A stretch of 7,078 nt of DNA from an uncultured Lachnospiraceae bacterium (GTDB taxonomy: Bacteria > Bacillota > Clostridia > Lachnospirales > Lachnospiraceae), in the NCBI GenBank assembly GCA_944376975.1, contig CALWEE010000080.1:1-7078 (forward strand). Direction: 5' to 3'. The position numbers were made by a program, and so were the translations under genes. Below are positions 1-5,280 of this stretch, piece after piece. A model generated the notes under the pieces. That model searched no databases and had not been told where the DNA came from. It saw only the letters and a program-made list of their open reading frames with translations. The stretch's first letter is position 1; every line of letters begins with the position of its first letter.

Positions 1-1013
1 AGGACGTGTGGCAGGCTGCCGGGGCGATCTTGCGTTCCGGCGGTCTGGTGGCGTTTCCCACGGAGACCGTTTACGGACTGGGCGCGGACGCGCTGGACGC
101 GGCGGCTTCCCGGAAGATCTATGAAGCGAAGGGCCGTCCGTCCGACAATCCGCTGATCGTACATATCGCCGATATCCATATGCTTTCCAGGCTGGCGAAG
201 GACATTCCGGACGCGGCATGGAAGCTGGCGGAACGGTTCTGGCCGGGCCCGTTGACGATGATCCTGAAAAAGAGCGGCATCATTCCCTACGGGACCACCG
301 GCGGACTGGACACGGTAGCCGTGCGCATGCCGTCCCATCCTGTGGCCATGAAGCTGATACAGGTATCCGGCGTGTGCGTGGCCGCCCCCAGCGCCAACAC
401 CTCCGGCCGTCCCAGCCCCACACGGGCGGAGCACGTGATCGAAGATATGGACGGGAAGATCGACATGATCCTGGACGGAGGCGAAGTGGGCATCGGCATC
501 GAATCCACGATCGTGGACCTGACCGGCGACGTGCCCATGATCTTAAGGCCGGGTTACATAACAAAGGACATGCTCAGCCAGGTGGTGGGTCCGGTGACGG
601 TGGATCCGGCGATATTGGGCGAGAACAGCGATAAGGACTTCCATCCGAAAGCGCCGGGCATGAAGTATAAGCACTACGCCCCCAAAGGCGATCTGACGCT
701 GGTGGAAGGCCCGGAAGAAAAAGTGGTGGAAAAGATCCGGGAGTTGACGGCTAAAAAGCTTGCCATGGGCTGTAAAGTCGGCATCATCGCCACGGAAGAG
801 ACAAAAGACGCCTACGACCGGGGCATGGTGGTGAGCATCGGTTCACGGCATGACGAAGCGGCCATCATCCACAACCTGTACCACATACTGCGGGAGATGG
901 ACCGGCTGGGAGCGGATCACATTTATTCAGAAAGCTTTTCCGAAGGGACGCGGGGCCAGGCGATCATGAACCGGTTGCTGAAAGCGGCGGGCCATCAGGT
1001 CATCCGGGTGTGA
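1..1013 (+). CDS. ywlC: L-threonylcarbamoyladenylate synthase, Sua5/YwlC type (5'-partial)
   Basis: The enzyme makes threonylcarbamoyl-AMP from threonine, bicarbonate and ATP, the first step of t6A formation at position 37 of ANN-decoding tRNAs, in the cytoplasm. Counting from the GTG at base 6, the YrdC/TsaC domain spans about residues 1-190, with the motifs FPTETVYGLG (17-26), KGRPSDNPL (42-50), SANTSG (129-134) and ESTIVD (166-171). The linker motif PKAPGMKYKHYAP (214-226) and a C-terminal Sua5 domain to residue 335 show the long Sua5 form, not the short TsaC form. The frame is open to the window edge, the GTG at 6 has no convincing ribosome binding site, and family members usually have about 10 more N-terminal residues. 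I therefore treat GTG as an internal Val codon and the gene as missing its start. The next gene begins 46 bp downstream on the same strand, so an operon is likely. Function is near certain; the start is outside the window. Confidence 0.95.
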   Translation, partial: DVWQAAGAILRSGGLVAFPTETVYGLGADALDAAASRKIYEAKGRPSDNPLIVHIADIHMLSRLAKDIPDAAWKLAERFWPGPLTMILKKSGIIPYGTTGGLDTVAVRMPSHPVAMKLIQVSGVCVAAPSANTSGRPSPTRAEHVIEDMDGKIDMILDGGEVGIGIESTIVDLTGDVPMILRPGYITKDMLSQVVGPVTVDPAILGENSDKDFHPKAPGMKYKHYAPKGDLTLVEGPEEKVVEKIRELTAKKLAMGCKVGIIATEETKDAYDRGMVVSIGSRHDEAAIIHNLYHILREMDRLGADHIYSESFSEGTRGQAIMNRLLKAAGHQVIRV

Positions 1014-1059
1014 ACCTGTCGGACAAGGACAAAGCGTACGGAACGAAGGAGGAATTTTT

Positions 1060-1545
1060 ATGGGCGGAAAACGGACAGACTATATCACATGGGACGAATA
1101 TTTTATGGCGGTGGCCCGGCTGGCCGCGCTGCGGTCCAAAGATCCCAACAGTCAGGTGGGCTCGTGCATCGTCAGCCAGGACAATAAGATCTTGTCCATG
1201 GGATACAACGGGCTTCCTAAAGGCTGCTCCGATGACGAGTTCCCCTGGGAAAGGGAAGGGGCGCCTCTTGACACGAAATATTTTTATGTTACCCACAGCG
1301 AGCTGAACGCCATCCTTAACTACCGGGGCGGCAGCCTGGAAGGGGCGAAGCTTTATGTTTCCCTTTTCCCATGCAATGAGTGCGCCAAGGCCATCATCCA
1401 GAGCGGCATCAAAGAGATCATATACGGCGACGACAAATACGCGGATACCGAGGGCGTGATCGCCTCCAAGCGCATGCTGGACGCGGCGGGCGTCCGCTAC
1501 CGCAAATACTGGCCTTCAGGGCGGAAGATCCAGCTGGATATCTGA
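1060..1545 (+). CDS. dCMP deaminase (deoxycytidylate deaminase)
   Basis: This is a 161-residue zinc-dependent deaminase converting dCMP to dUMP, the precursor for thymidylate synthase. Zinc-site residues are visible as His79 in HSELNAI, with Glu81 as the expected proton shuttle, and Cys105 and Cys108 in PCNEC. The stretch GYNGLPKGCSDDEFPWER (48-65) and the LDTKY segment (70-74) resemble the nucleotide-binding region of eukaryotic and T4-type dCMP deaminases closely, which separates it from tRNA adenosine deaminase or cytidine deaminase. Bacillus ComEB belongs to the same family. The start is fixed by a strong AAGGAGGA at 1046-1053, 6 bp before ATG. The metal motif reads HSE where most relatives read HAE; the ligand and catalytic residues are kept, so activity is expected. 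It follows the Sua5 gene by 46 bp with no terminator or promoter seen between them. No U-rich terminator follows it. Confidence 0.95.
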   Translation: MGGKRTDYITWDEYFMAVARLAALRSKDPNSQVGSCIVSQDNKILSMGYNGLPKGCSDDEFPWEREGAPLDTKYFYVTHSELNAILNYRGGSLEGAKLYVSLFPCNECAKAIIQSGIKEIIYGDDKYADTEGVIASKRMLDAAGVRYRKYWPSGRKIQLDI

Positions 1546-1565
1546 CCGGACGGGGCGGGCGCGGC

Positions 1566-1594
1566 TTGTGCCGGGCCGGCAGTCCTGCTATAAT
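1566..1594 (+). promoter_or_regulatory. Extended -10 sigma-A-type promoter for the MATE gene
   Basis: TATAAT at 1589-1594 is a perfect -10 and is preceded by TG at 1586-1587 (extended -10). TTGTGC at 1566-1571 is a weak -35 at exactly 17 bp. The predicted transcript starts near 1601 and reaches the MATE ATG at 1646 after about 45 nt. An 11-bp perfect inverted repeat (GCCGG-G-CCGGC, 1570-1580) lies over the end of the -35 and the spacer; it could be an operator or a chance GC-rich palindrome. Confidence 0.75.
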
Positions 1595-1632
1595 ATTAAG
1601 ATCAGGATACGAATGTTTAACGGGGAGAGAAC

Positions 1633-1640
1633 GGAGGAAA
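1633..1640 (+). promoter_or_regulatory. Ribosome binding site deciding the MATE start
   Basis: GGAGGAAA at 1633-1640 lies just before ATG 1646; the GGAGG core ends 8 bp from it. The reading frame is open further upstream to a GTG at 1568, but that GTG is inside the promoter and would add 26 residues unlike any MATE N-terminus, so 1646 is the start. Confidence 0.85.
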
Positions 1641-1645
1641 AAGAC

Positions 1646-3034
1646 ATGGATCGTACAGAGCATCCTCTTGGATATGAGAAGATATCCGTATTGTTGAGAA
1701 GGTTCGCGGTGCCCAGCGTCATAGCCATGGTCGTCAGTTCACTGTACAATATCGTGGATCAGATCTTCATTGGCCAGGGCGTGGGCTATCTCGGAAACGC
1801 GGCGACCAATGTGGCGTATCCGCTGACCACGATCTGCATGGCGATCGCCCTGCTCATCGGCATCGGCAGCGCGTCCCGGTTTTCCCTCTGTCTGGGAGCC
1901 GGCGAGAAGGAAGCGGCCCGGAAGGCGGTGGGGAACGCCGTTTGCATGATGATCGCGTCGGGCGTTCTGTACGCCGCGCTCATCGAGATCTTTCTGGATC
2001 CGCTGCTGAAAGCGTTTGGAGCAACAGCCGACGTGATGCCTTACGCTCAGGAATACACCCGCGTGATCGCGGTGGGCATGCCGTTGCTCATCGTGACCAA
2101 TGGACTGAGCAGCCTTGCCCGGGCGGACGGAAGCCCGGGATATTCCATGACCTGCATGCTCATCGGCGCGGTGATCAACACCATACTGGACCCCATCTTC
2201 ATCTTCGTTTTCCATATGGGCGTGACAGGGGCGGCCATCGCCACGGTGATCGGCCAGCTGTTTTCCTGCGTAGCGGCGATCTTATACATTCCCCGGTTTA
2301 AAAATATACAGCTCCGGAAGGAACATTTCCGGCTGGTACCCGCGGAATGTGCCCGGACGGCGTCTTTGGGCATGAGCAACAGCCTGAACCAGGTGGCCCT
2401 CACGTTTGTCCAGATCGTCCTCAACAACTCCCTTACATTTTACGGAAGCGCCTCCATATACGGGGAAGACATCCCGCTGGCGGCCTGCGGCATCGTCATC
2501 AAGACCAACGCGATCTTGCTGGCGGTGATCATCGGCATATCCCAGGGCTCCCAGCCCATCATCGGGTTTAATTACGGTGCGAAGAATTATGACCGGGTGC
2601 GCCAGACGTACAAGCTGGCGATCCTGTGCAATATGGTCATATCCCTGGCCGGATTTCTCATGTTCCAGTTCCTGCCCCGGCAGATCATATCCCTTTTCGG
2701 GACCGGGGAAGAACTGTATTTTGAATTCGCCGTCCGGTTCATGCGGGTCTACCTGATGATGGTCCTCGTCAATGGCGTCCAGCTCATATCGTCCAATTTC
2801 TTTTCGGCCATCGGAAAGCCGGTCAAGGGGTTGGTCCTGTCCATGACGCGCCAGGTGCTCTTTTTGATCCCACTGCTTTTGATCCTGCCGCTGTTCATGG
2901 GGCTGGACGGGATCATGTATTCGGGACCCTGCGCCGATCTGGTGGCGTTTGTCGTTACGATCGTCATGATATCGTGGGAGATGCGGTCCATGAAGGAAAA
3001 AGAAAAGTGGCAGTCCAACAGTATACATATATGA
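1646..3034 (+). CDS. MATE family multidrug efflux transporter
   Basis: This is a 462-residue integral membrane protein of the multidrug and toxic compound extrusion family, which exports cationic drugs and metabolites in exchange for Na+ or H+. Length and hydrophobicity fit twelve transmembrane helices in two homologous halves. The two halves show matching loop motifs: ASRFSLCLGAGEKEAARKA (76-94) in the first, and QGSQPIIGFNYGAKNYDRV (300-318) in the second. RADGSPGYSM (159-168) and INTILDPIFIF (177-187) are also typical, and the overall pattern is closest to the MepA/DinF-like branch. The C-terminus is a charged cytoplasmic tail from about residue 444. The gene has its own promoter at 1566-1594, and its stop lies 15 bp before the DUF951 gene, which it probably carries on the same transcript. 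The substrate cannot be read from sequence. No adjacent MarR or MerR-type regulator is in the window. Confidence 0.95.
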   Translation: MDRTEHPLGYEKISVLLRRFAVPSVIAMVVSSLYNIVDQIFIGQGVGYLGNAATNVAYPLTTICMAIALLIGIGSASRFSLCLGAGEKEAARKAVGNAVCMMIASGVLYAALIEIFLDPLLKAFGATADVMPYAQEYTRVIAVGMPLLIVTNGLSSLARADGSPGYSMTCMLIGAVINTILDPIFIFVFHMGVTGAAIATVIGQLFSCVAAILYIPRFKNIQLRKEHFRLVPAECARTASLGMSNSLNQVALTFVQIVLNNSLTFYGSASIYGEDIPLAACGIVIKTNAILLAVIIGISQGSQPIIGFNYGAKNYDRVRQTYKLAILCNMVISLAGFLMFQFLPRQIISLFGTGEELYFEFAVRFMRVYLMMVLVNGVQLISSNFFSAIGKPVKGLVLSMTRQVLFLIPLLLILPLFMGLDGIMYSGPCADLVAFVVTIVMISWEMRSMKEKEKWQSNSIHI

Positions 3035-3049
3035 CAGGAGGCGTGATCG

Positions 3050-3235
3050 ATGGATATCCAGGTGGGTGATATCATCCAACTAAAGAAAAAGCATCCCTGC
3101 GGAAGCTACGAGTGGGAAGTCATGCGGGTCGGAGCGGATTTTCGGCTGAAGTGCGCCGGCTGCGGCCATCAGATCATGATCCCCAGAAAACAGGTGGAAA
3201 AAAACATCAAAAACATAAAAAGAGGCTTGTCATAA
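3050..3235 (+). CDS. DUF951 family protein (YyzM-like)
   Basis: This 61-residue basic protein matches the small DUF951 family of Firmicutes; Bacillus subtilis YyzM is, to my recollection, a member. The function is not established. The visible family pattern is VGDIIQLKKKHPCGSYEWEV (5-24), then RVGADFRLKCAGCGH (26-40), then a Lys-rich tail. Cys17, Cys35 and Cys38, possibly with His16 or His40, look like a small zinc site, and the fold suggested by the glycine pattern is a compact beta barrel; both points are inference. A good AGGAGG at 3036-3041 sits 8 bp before ATG, directly after the MATE stop, so translation may be coupled. In many Firmicutes the family is encoded near ychF and rpsF, and here too it directly precedes the rpsF operon. 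A hairpin surrounds its stop codon (3221-3245). Confidence 0.88.
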   Translation: MDIQVGDIIQLKKKHPCGSYEWEVMRVGADFRLKCAGCGHQIMIPRKQVEKNIKNIKRGLS

Positions 3236-3245
3236 ACAGGCCTTT
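3221..3245 (+). terminator. Weak terminator-like hairpin over the DUF951 stop codon
   Basis: Bases 3221-3230 pair with 3236-3245 over ten continuous positions (two are G-U), leaving the 5-nt loop CATAA that contains the TAA stop at 3233-3235. An A-rich run precedes it and only a short broken T run (TTTAT) is at its 3' side. It may end some MATE-DUF951 transcripts or protect their 3' end; it is not a classic strong terminator. Confidence 0.4.
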
Positions 3246-3255
3246 ATGATAAAGT
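3227..3255 (+). promoter_or_regulatory. Possible promoter of the rpsF operon
   Basis: TTGTCA (3227-3232) matches five of six -35 bases, and TAAAGT (3250-3255) matches four of six -10 bases at 17-bp spacing. It would start RNA near 3262 and give a leader of about 73 nt that contains the candidate S6:S18 site. The region around it is locally AT-rich, unlike the surrounding genes, which supports a promoter somewhere in 3227-3280, but the exact boxes are uncertain. Confidence 0.4.
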
Positions 3256-3282
3256 TATTAATTGCGATATGTTAAAACATCC

Positions 3283-3310
3283 TTGCTCTCCGCCAGGGTC
3301 GGAGGGCCAA
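3283..3310 (+). promoter_or_regulatory. Candidate S6:S18 complex-binding leader motif
   Basis: The rpsF leader can form an outer stem GCTCT (3285-3289) with AGGGC (3303-3307, one G-U pair), a bulged CCG at 3290-3292, and an apical hairpin starting CC (3293-3294) with GG (3301-3302). A stem, a bulged CCG and a hairpin in the 5' leader of rpsF/rpsR operons is the published signature of the S6:S18 autoregulatory motif, which mimics the 16S rRNA binding site. The alternative fold pairs CTCCG (3288-3292) with CGGAG (3300-3304) and hides the CCG. The element ends 8 bp before the rpsF ribosome binding site, where bound protein could block initiation. Confidence 0.6.
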
Positions 3311-3318
3311 AAGACCAG

Positions 3319-3327
3319 AAGGAGGTG
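3319..3327 (+). promoter_or_regulatory. Ribosome binding site deciding the rpsF start
   Basis: AAGGAGGTG at 3319-3327 is 7 bp before ATG 3335. The frame stays open back to an ATG at 3269, but that start has no such site and its 22 extra residues would be read through the leader hairpin; 3335 gives the standard S6 N-terminus. Confidence 0.9.
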
Positions 3328-3334
3328 CAGCAGC

Positions 3335-3622
3335 ATGAACAAGTATGAATTAGCAGTCGTTGTGACGACAAAGATCGACGACGAAGCCAGAGCCGCTGTG
3401 ATCGAGAGAGTTAAAGATTTGATCACCCGTTTCGGCGGAACAGTTACCAATGTGGATGACTGGGGCAAGAGAAGACTGGCTTACGAAATTCAGAAGATGA
3501 AAGAAGGCTTCTATTATTTCATCACTTTTGAATCTAATTCCGATTGTCCGAATGAAGTGGAACAGCGTATCCGCATCATGGAGAATGTGATCAGATACTT
3601 ATGCATTAGACAGGACGCTTGA
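3335..3622 (+). CDS. rpsF: 30S ribosomal protein S6
   Basis: This 95-residue protein of the 30S platform binds S18 and the central domain of 16S rRNA. The sequence begins MNKYELAVVV, has DWGKRRLAYEI (42-52) followed by the KEGFYYFITF strand, and ends in the IRIMENVIRYLCIR helix-strand, all typical of S6; length is normal for Firmicutes. It lacks the acidic glutamate-rich tail seen in E. coli S6. It opens the rpsF-ssb-rpsR operon, with 20 bp to ssb. Six of its nine arginine codons are AGA and none is CGG, in contrast with neighbouring metabolic genes, which fits selection for high expression. Regulation is probably autogenous through the leader motif at 3283-3310. Confidence 0.98.
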   Translation: MNKYELAVVVTTKIDDEARAAVIERVKDLITRFGGTVTNVDDWGKRRLAYEIQKMKEGFYYFITFESNSDCPNEVEQRIRIMENVIRYLCIRQDA

Positions 3623-3642
3623 TAGAAAGAGGTGCAGTCTAA

Positions 3643-4101
3643 ATGAATAAAGTTATTTTGATGGGAAGATTGACAAGAGATCCGGAAGTACGCTACTCCC
3701 AGGGAGAGCGGCCGGTCGCCGTAGCCAGATATACGCTGGCGGTGAACCGGACATTTAAGAGAGCCGGAGACCCGGACGCGGACTTCATCAACTGCGTAAC
3801 GTTTGGACGCAGCGCGGAATTCGCGGAGAAGTATTTCCACCAGGGCATACGTATCATCGTATCCGGAAGGATCCAGACAGGAAGCTATACCAACAGAGAC
3901 GGCGTTAAGGTCTATACGACGGACATCGTTGTTGAAGATCAGGAGTTTGCCGAGAGCAAGGCGGCCAGTGAACAGTCACGGGCAGCTTACGGCGGTCATG
4001 GACACGCGGACGCGGCGCCCATGCCTGAACCCAGCGCGCCGGCAGGAGACGGCTTCATGAACATTCCGGATGGCCTGGATGAGGAACTGCCGTTCAGCTA
4101 A
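3643..4101 (+). CDS. ssb: Single-stranded DNA-binding protein
   Basis: This 152-residue protein covers single-stranded DNA in replication, repair and recombination and works as a homotetramer. The OB fold spans about residues 1-105: MNKVILMGRLTRDPEVRY (1-18), DFINCVTFGRSAEFAEKYF (47-65), and GRIQTGSYTNRDG (75-87). A flexible Gly/Ala/Pro linker (about 106-141) leads to an acidic tip, DEELPFS (146-152). The tip is the docking site for partner proteins in this family and usually ends exactly in Pro-Phe; here a Ser follows. The protein has no tryptophan; Phe54 stands where E. coli SSB has Trp54. Start ATG 3643 follows AAAGAGGTG (3626-3634) by 8 bp. It lies between rpsF and rpsR as in most Firmicutes, so its level is tied to ribosomal protein synthesis. 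A hairpin (4090-4108) surrounds its stop codon. Confidence 0.98.
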   Translation: MNKVILMGRLTRDPEVRYSQGERPVAVARYTLAVNRTFKRAGDPDADFINCVTFGRSAEFAEKYFHQGIRIIVSGRIQTGSYTNRDGVKVYTTDIVVEDQEFAESKAASEQSRAAYGGHGHADAAPMPEPSAPAGDGFMNIPDGLDEELPFS

Positions 4102-4108
4102 AGAACGG
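4090..4108 (+). other. Hairpin over the ssb stop codon
   Basis: CCGTTC (4090-4095) pairs perfectly with GAACGG (4103-4108) around a 7-nt loop that contains the TAA stop (4099-4101). A G-U pair (4089-4109) can extend it. No T run follows, so it is not a terminator; an mRNA stability or processing element between ssb and rpsR is possible, or chance. Confidence 0.4.
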
Positions 4109-4149
4109 TCTGCCGGGAACAGGGAAATTAGATGAGGAGGTAATGAGCA

Positions 4150-4413
4150 ATGGCATTCGATAAAGAAAAAAGAAGCGACGCCCCGATGAGAAGACGCGGC
4201 GGCCGCAGAAGAAGAAAAGTCTGCGTATATTGCGCGGATAAGAACGCGGTTATTGACTACAAAGATGTCAACAAACTGAAAAGATACATCTCCGAAAGAG
4301 GCAAGATCCTTCCGAGACGTATCACAGGAAACTGCGCGAAACATCAGAGAGCTCTCACAGTTGCGATCAAGAGAGCCAGACATATCGCATTAATGCCCTA
4401 TATCGTAGACTGA
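4150..4413 (+). CDS. rpsR: 30S ribosomal protein S18
   Basis: This 87-residue, very basic 30S protein pairs with S6 on the platform. The Arg-rich N-terminal tail ([11 protein letters not shown], 13-23) is followed by VCVYC (Cys25, Cys28) and NCAKH (Cys62, His65), so this is the zinc-ligand (C+) paralogue form of S18; many bacteria carry a second, C-minus copy, which is not in this window. The motif [19 protein letters not shown] (42-60) is the family core. ATG 4150 follows AGGAGGT (4135-4141) by 8 bp. It is the last gene of the rpsF-ssb-rpsR operon and is followed 20 bp later by a strong terminator hairpin. Arginine codons are 12 AGA, 2 CGC and 1 CGT, with no CGG, as in rpsF. Confidence 0.98.
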   Translation: MAFDKEKRSDAPMRRRGGRRRRKVCVYCADKNAVIDYKDVNKLKRYISERGKILPRRITGNCAKHQRALTVAIKRARHIALMPYIVD

Positions 4414-4429
4414 TACAGGTAAAAACAGC

Positions 4430-4460
4430 AAAACCCCGCGGCGTGTCCGCGGGGTTTTTT
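4430..4460 (+). terminator. Strong intrinsic terminator of the rpsF operon, probably bidirectional
   Basis: CCCCGCGG (4434-4441) pairs with CCGCGGGG (4447-4454) around the loop CGTGT; flanking AAAA and TTTT extend the stem to 12 bp, and TTTTTT (4455-4460) is the U tract. On the minus strand the same stem is followed by TTTTGCTGTTTTT, so it can also end the convergent DJ-1-family transcript. Confidence 0.93.
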
Positions 4461-4495
4461 ACGTGAAAAAACAGAGTCTTTTTACCGTGGAAAGA

Positions 4496-5053
4496 TCAGG
4501 AAAGGGAACGGTGCAGGACGGACGATAGGATCTTCCTGGCCGTTTCCCGGCCGGCAAGCAGGGCGATCAGCTCTCCGGAAAAATCAATGGCGGTCCCCAT
4601 GCCCCGGCTGGTGATGATATTGCCGTCCACGACAGCCGGTTCCATTCCCACCGCGGCGCCGGTCAGCTTATCTTCAAAACCGGGATAGCAGACGGCTTTT
4701 TTGCCCTTCAGAAGGCCCAGATCGCCAAGGACGCTGGGCGCGGCGCAGATGGCCGCCACGTATTTTCCTTCGGCGCAGGAACGGATCAGCAGTTCCCGCA
4801 AAGGCCCGAAGGCGGCCAGATGGGTCGTGCCCGGCATGCCGCCGGGGAGAACGAACATGGCCCCGTCGGAAAAATCGGTGTCTTTGAACAAAGCGTCCGC
4901 CTTGATCCGGATATCGTGGGAACCGGTCACCTCAAGGGAATCGGAAATGGAGACGATGGTCACGGGCAGGCCGGCCCGCCGCATCAAGTCCACCACCGTC
5001 AGGCCCTCGATCTCTTCCAGGCCGTCCGCAAAGAAGATGTATGTCTGTTTCAT
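4496..5053 (-). CDS. DJ-1/PfpI family protein
   Basis: This 185-residue cytoplasmic protein has a class I glutamine amidotransferase-like fold, close to the DJ-1/YajL/ThiJ branch. The catalytic cysteine is Cys103 in the nucleophile elbow AAICAAPSVLG (100-110). The acidic partner is in ADGLEEIE (9-16), with Glu16 aligning to the DJ-1 Glu18. GGMPG (71-75) and TSRGMGTAIDF (148-158) are further family marks. Members are linked to methylglyoxal and glyoxal detoxification, oxidative-stress protection and chaperone activity; the exact reaction here cannot be told from sequence. Start ATG (complement of 5051-5053) has AGGAGG (complement of 5061-5066) 7 bp upstream, separated by a run of seven T. It has its own promoter (5102-5130), converges on rpsR and diverges from gdpP. 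Its position between rpsR and gdpP is not the usual Firmicute order. Confidence 0.93.
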   Translation of the reverse strand: MKQTYIFFADGLEEIEGLTVVDLMRRAGLPVTIVSISDSLEVTGSHDIRIKADALFKDTDFSDGAMFVLPGGMPGTTHLAAFGPLRELLIRSCAEGKYVAAICAAPSVLGDLGLLKGKKAVCYPGFEDKLTGAAVGMEPAVVDGNIITSRGMGTAIDFSGELIALLAGRETARKILSSVLHRSLS

Positions 5054-5101
5054 AAAAAAACCTCCTGTTCGCGCATGTGAAAAAAGTTTTCTGTATCTTT
5101 T

Positions 5102-5130
5102 ATTTTAAAGTCTAACGGGGAAAGAGTCAA
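5102..5130 (-). promoter_or_regulatory. Sigma-A-type promoter of the DJ-1-family gene
   Basis: On the minus strand, TTGACT (complement of 5125-5130) and TAAAAT (complement of 5102-5107) each match five of six consensus bases and are separated by exactly 17 bp. RNA would start near 5095, leaving about 40 nt before the ATG. Confidence 0.8.
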
Positions 5131-5171
5131 TGTCTGAGGGGCGGACGGCGGGAAGGAGTTGGCAAGATAAA

Positions 5172-5201
5172 TTGACGGTTCGGCAGGTATGATGCTATAA
5201 T
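5172..5201 (+). promoter_or_regulatory. Sigma-A-type promoter of gdpP
   Basis: TTGACG (5172-5177) is five of six, TATAAT (5196-5201) is perfect, spacing is 18 bp, and a TG at 5193-5194 makes the -10 extended. RNA would start near 5208, giving an untranslated leader of about 70 nt. This is among the strongest-looking promoters in the window. The 41 bp between the two divergent -35 boxes show no clear operator. Confidence 0.85.
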
Positions 5202-5280
5202 AAGAAGCAGTATTTAATGAGCGCGACATAACGATAACTTCTGTTTGATGTTTTGAGAAAGGATAGTGCGGGACAGAGGA

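Noticed and set aside
1546..1580. GC-rich hairpin after the dCMP deaminase gene as a terminator
   Set aside because: Pairing is interrupted (4 bp, a mismatch, 3 bp) and no T run follows; the bases are better explained as part of the MATE promoter region.
1568..1645. N-terminal extension of the MATE protein from GTG 1568
   Set aside because: It lies in the promoter and leader; ATG 1646 has the good ribosome binding site and the normal MATE N-terminus.
2282..3079. A 265-codon open frame on the minus strand opposite the MATE gene
   Set aside because: It is in antisense register to a clear membrane transporter, has a low-complexity His/Asp/Gln composition, and shows no start signal.
3269..3334. 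N-terminal extension of S6 from ATG 3269
   Set aside because: The 22 extra residues would be translated from the structured leader and are unlike S6; AAGGAGGTG fixes the start at 3335.
4143..4163. Six-codon open frame overlapping the rpsR start
   Set aside because: Its ATG is about one base from the end of the ribosome binding site, too close for use, while ATG 4150 is well spaced; it is likely chance.
5131..5171. Possible operator or RNA switch between the divergent promoters
   Set aside because: No convincing inverted repeat or known riboswitch core is visible in these 41 bp.
5217..5256. Very short upstream open frames (ATG 5217, ATG 5248) in the gdpP leader
   Set aside because: They have two to four codons, no ribosome binding site, and no sign of being translated.
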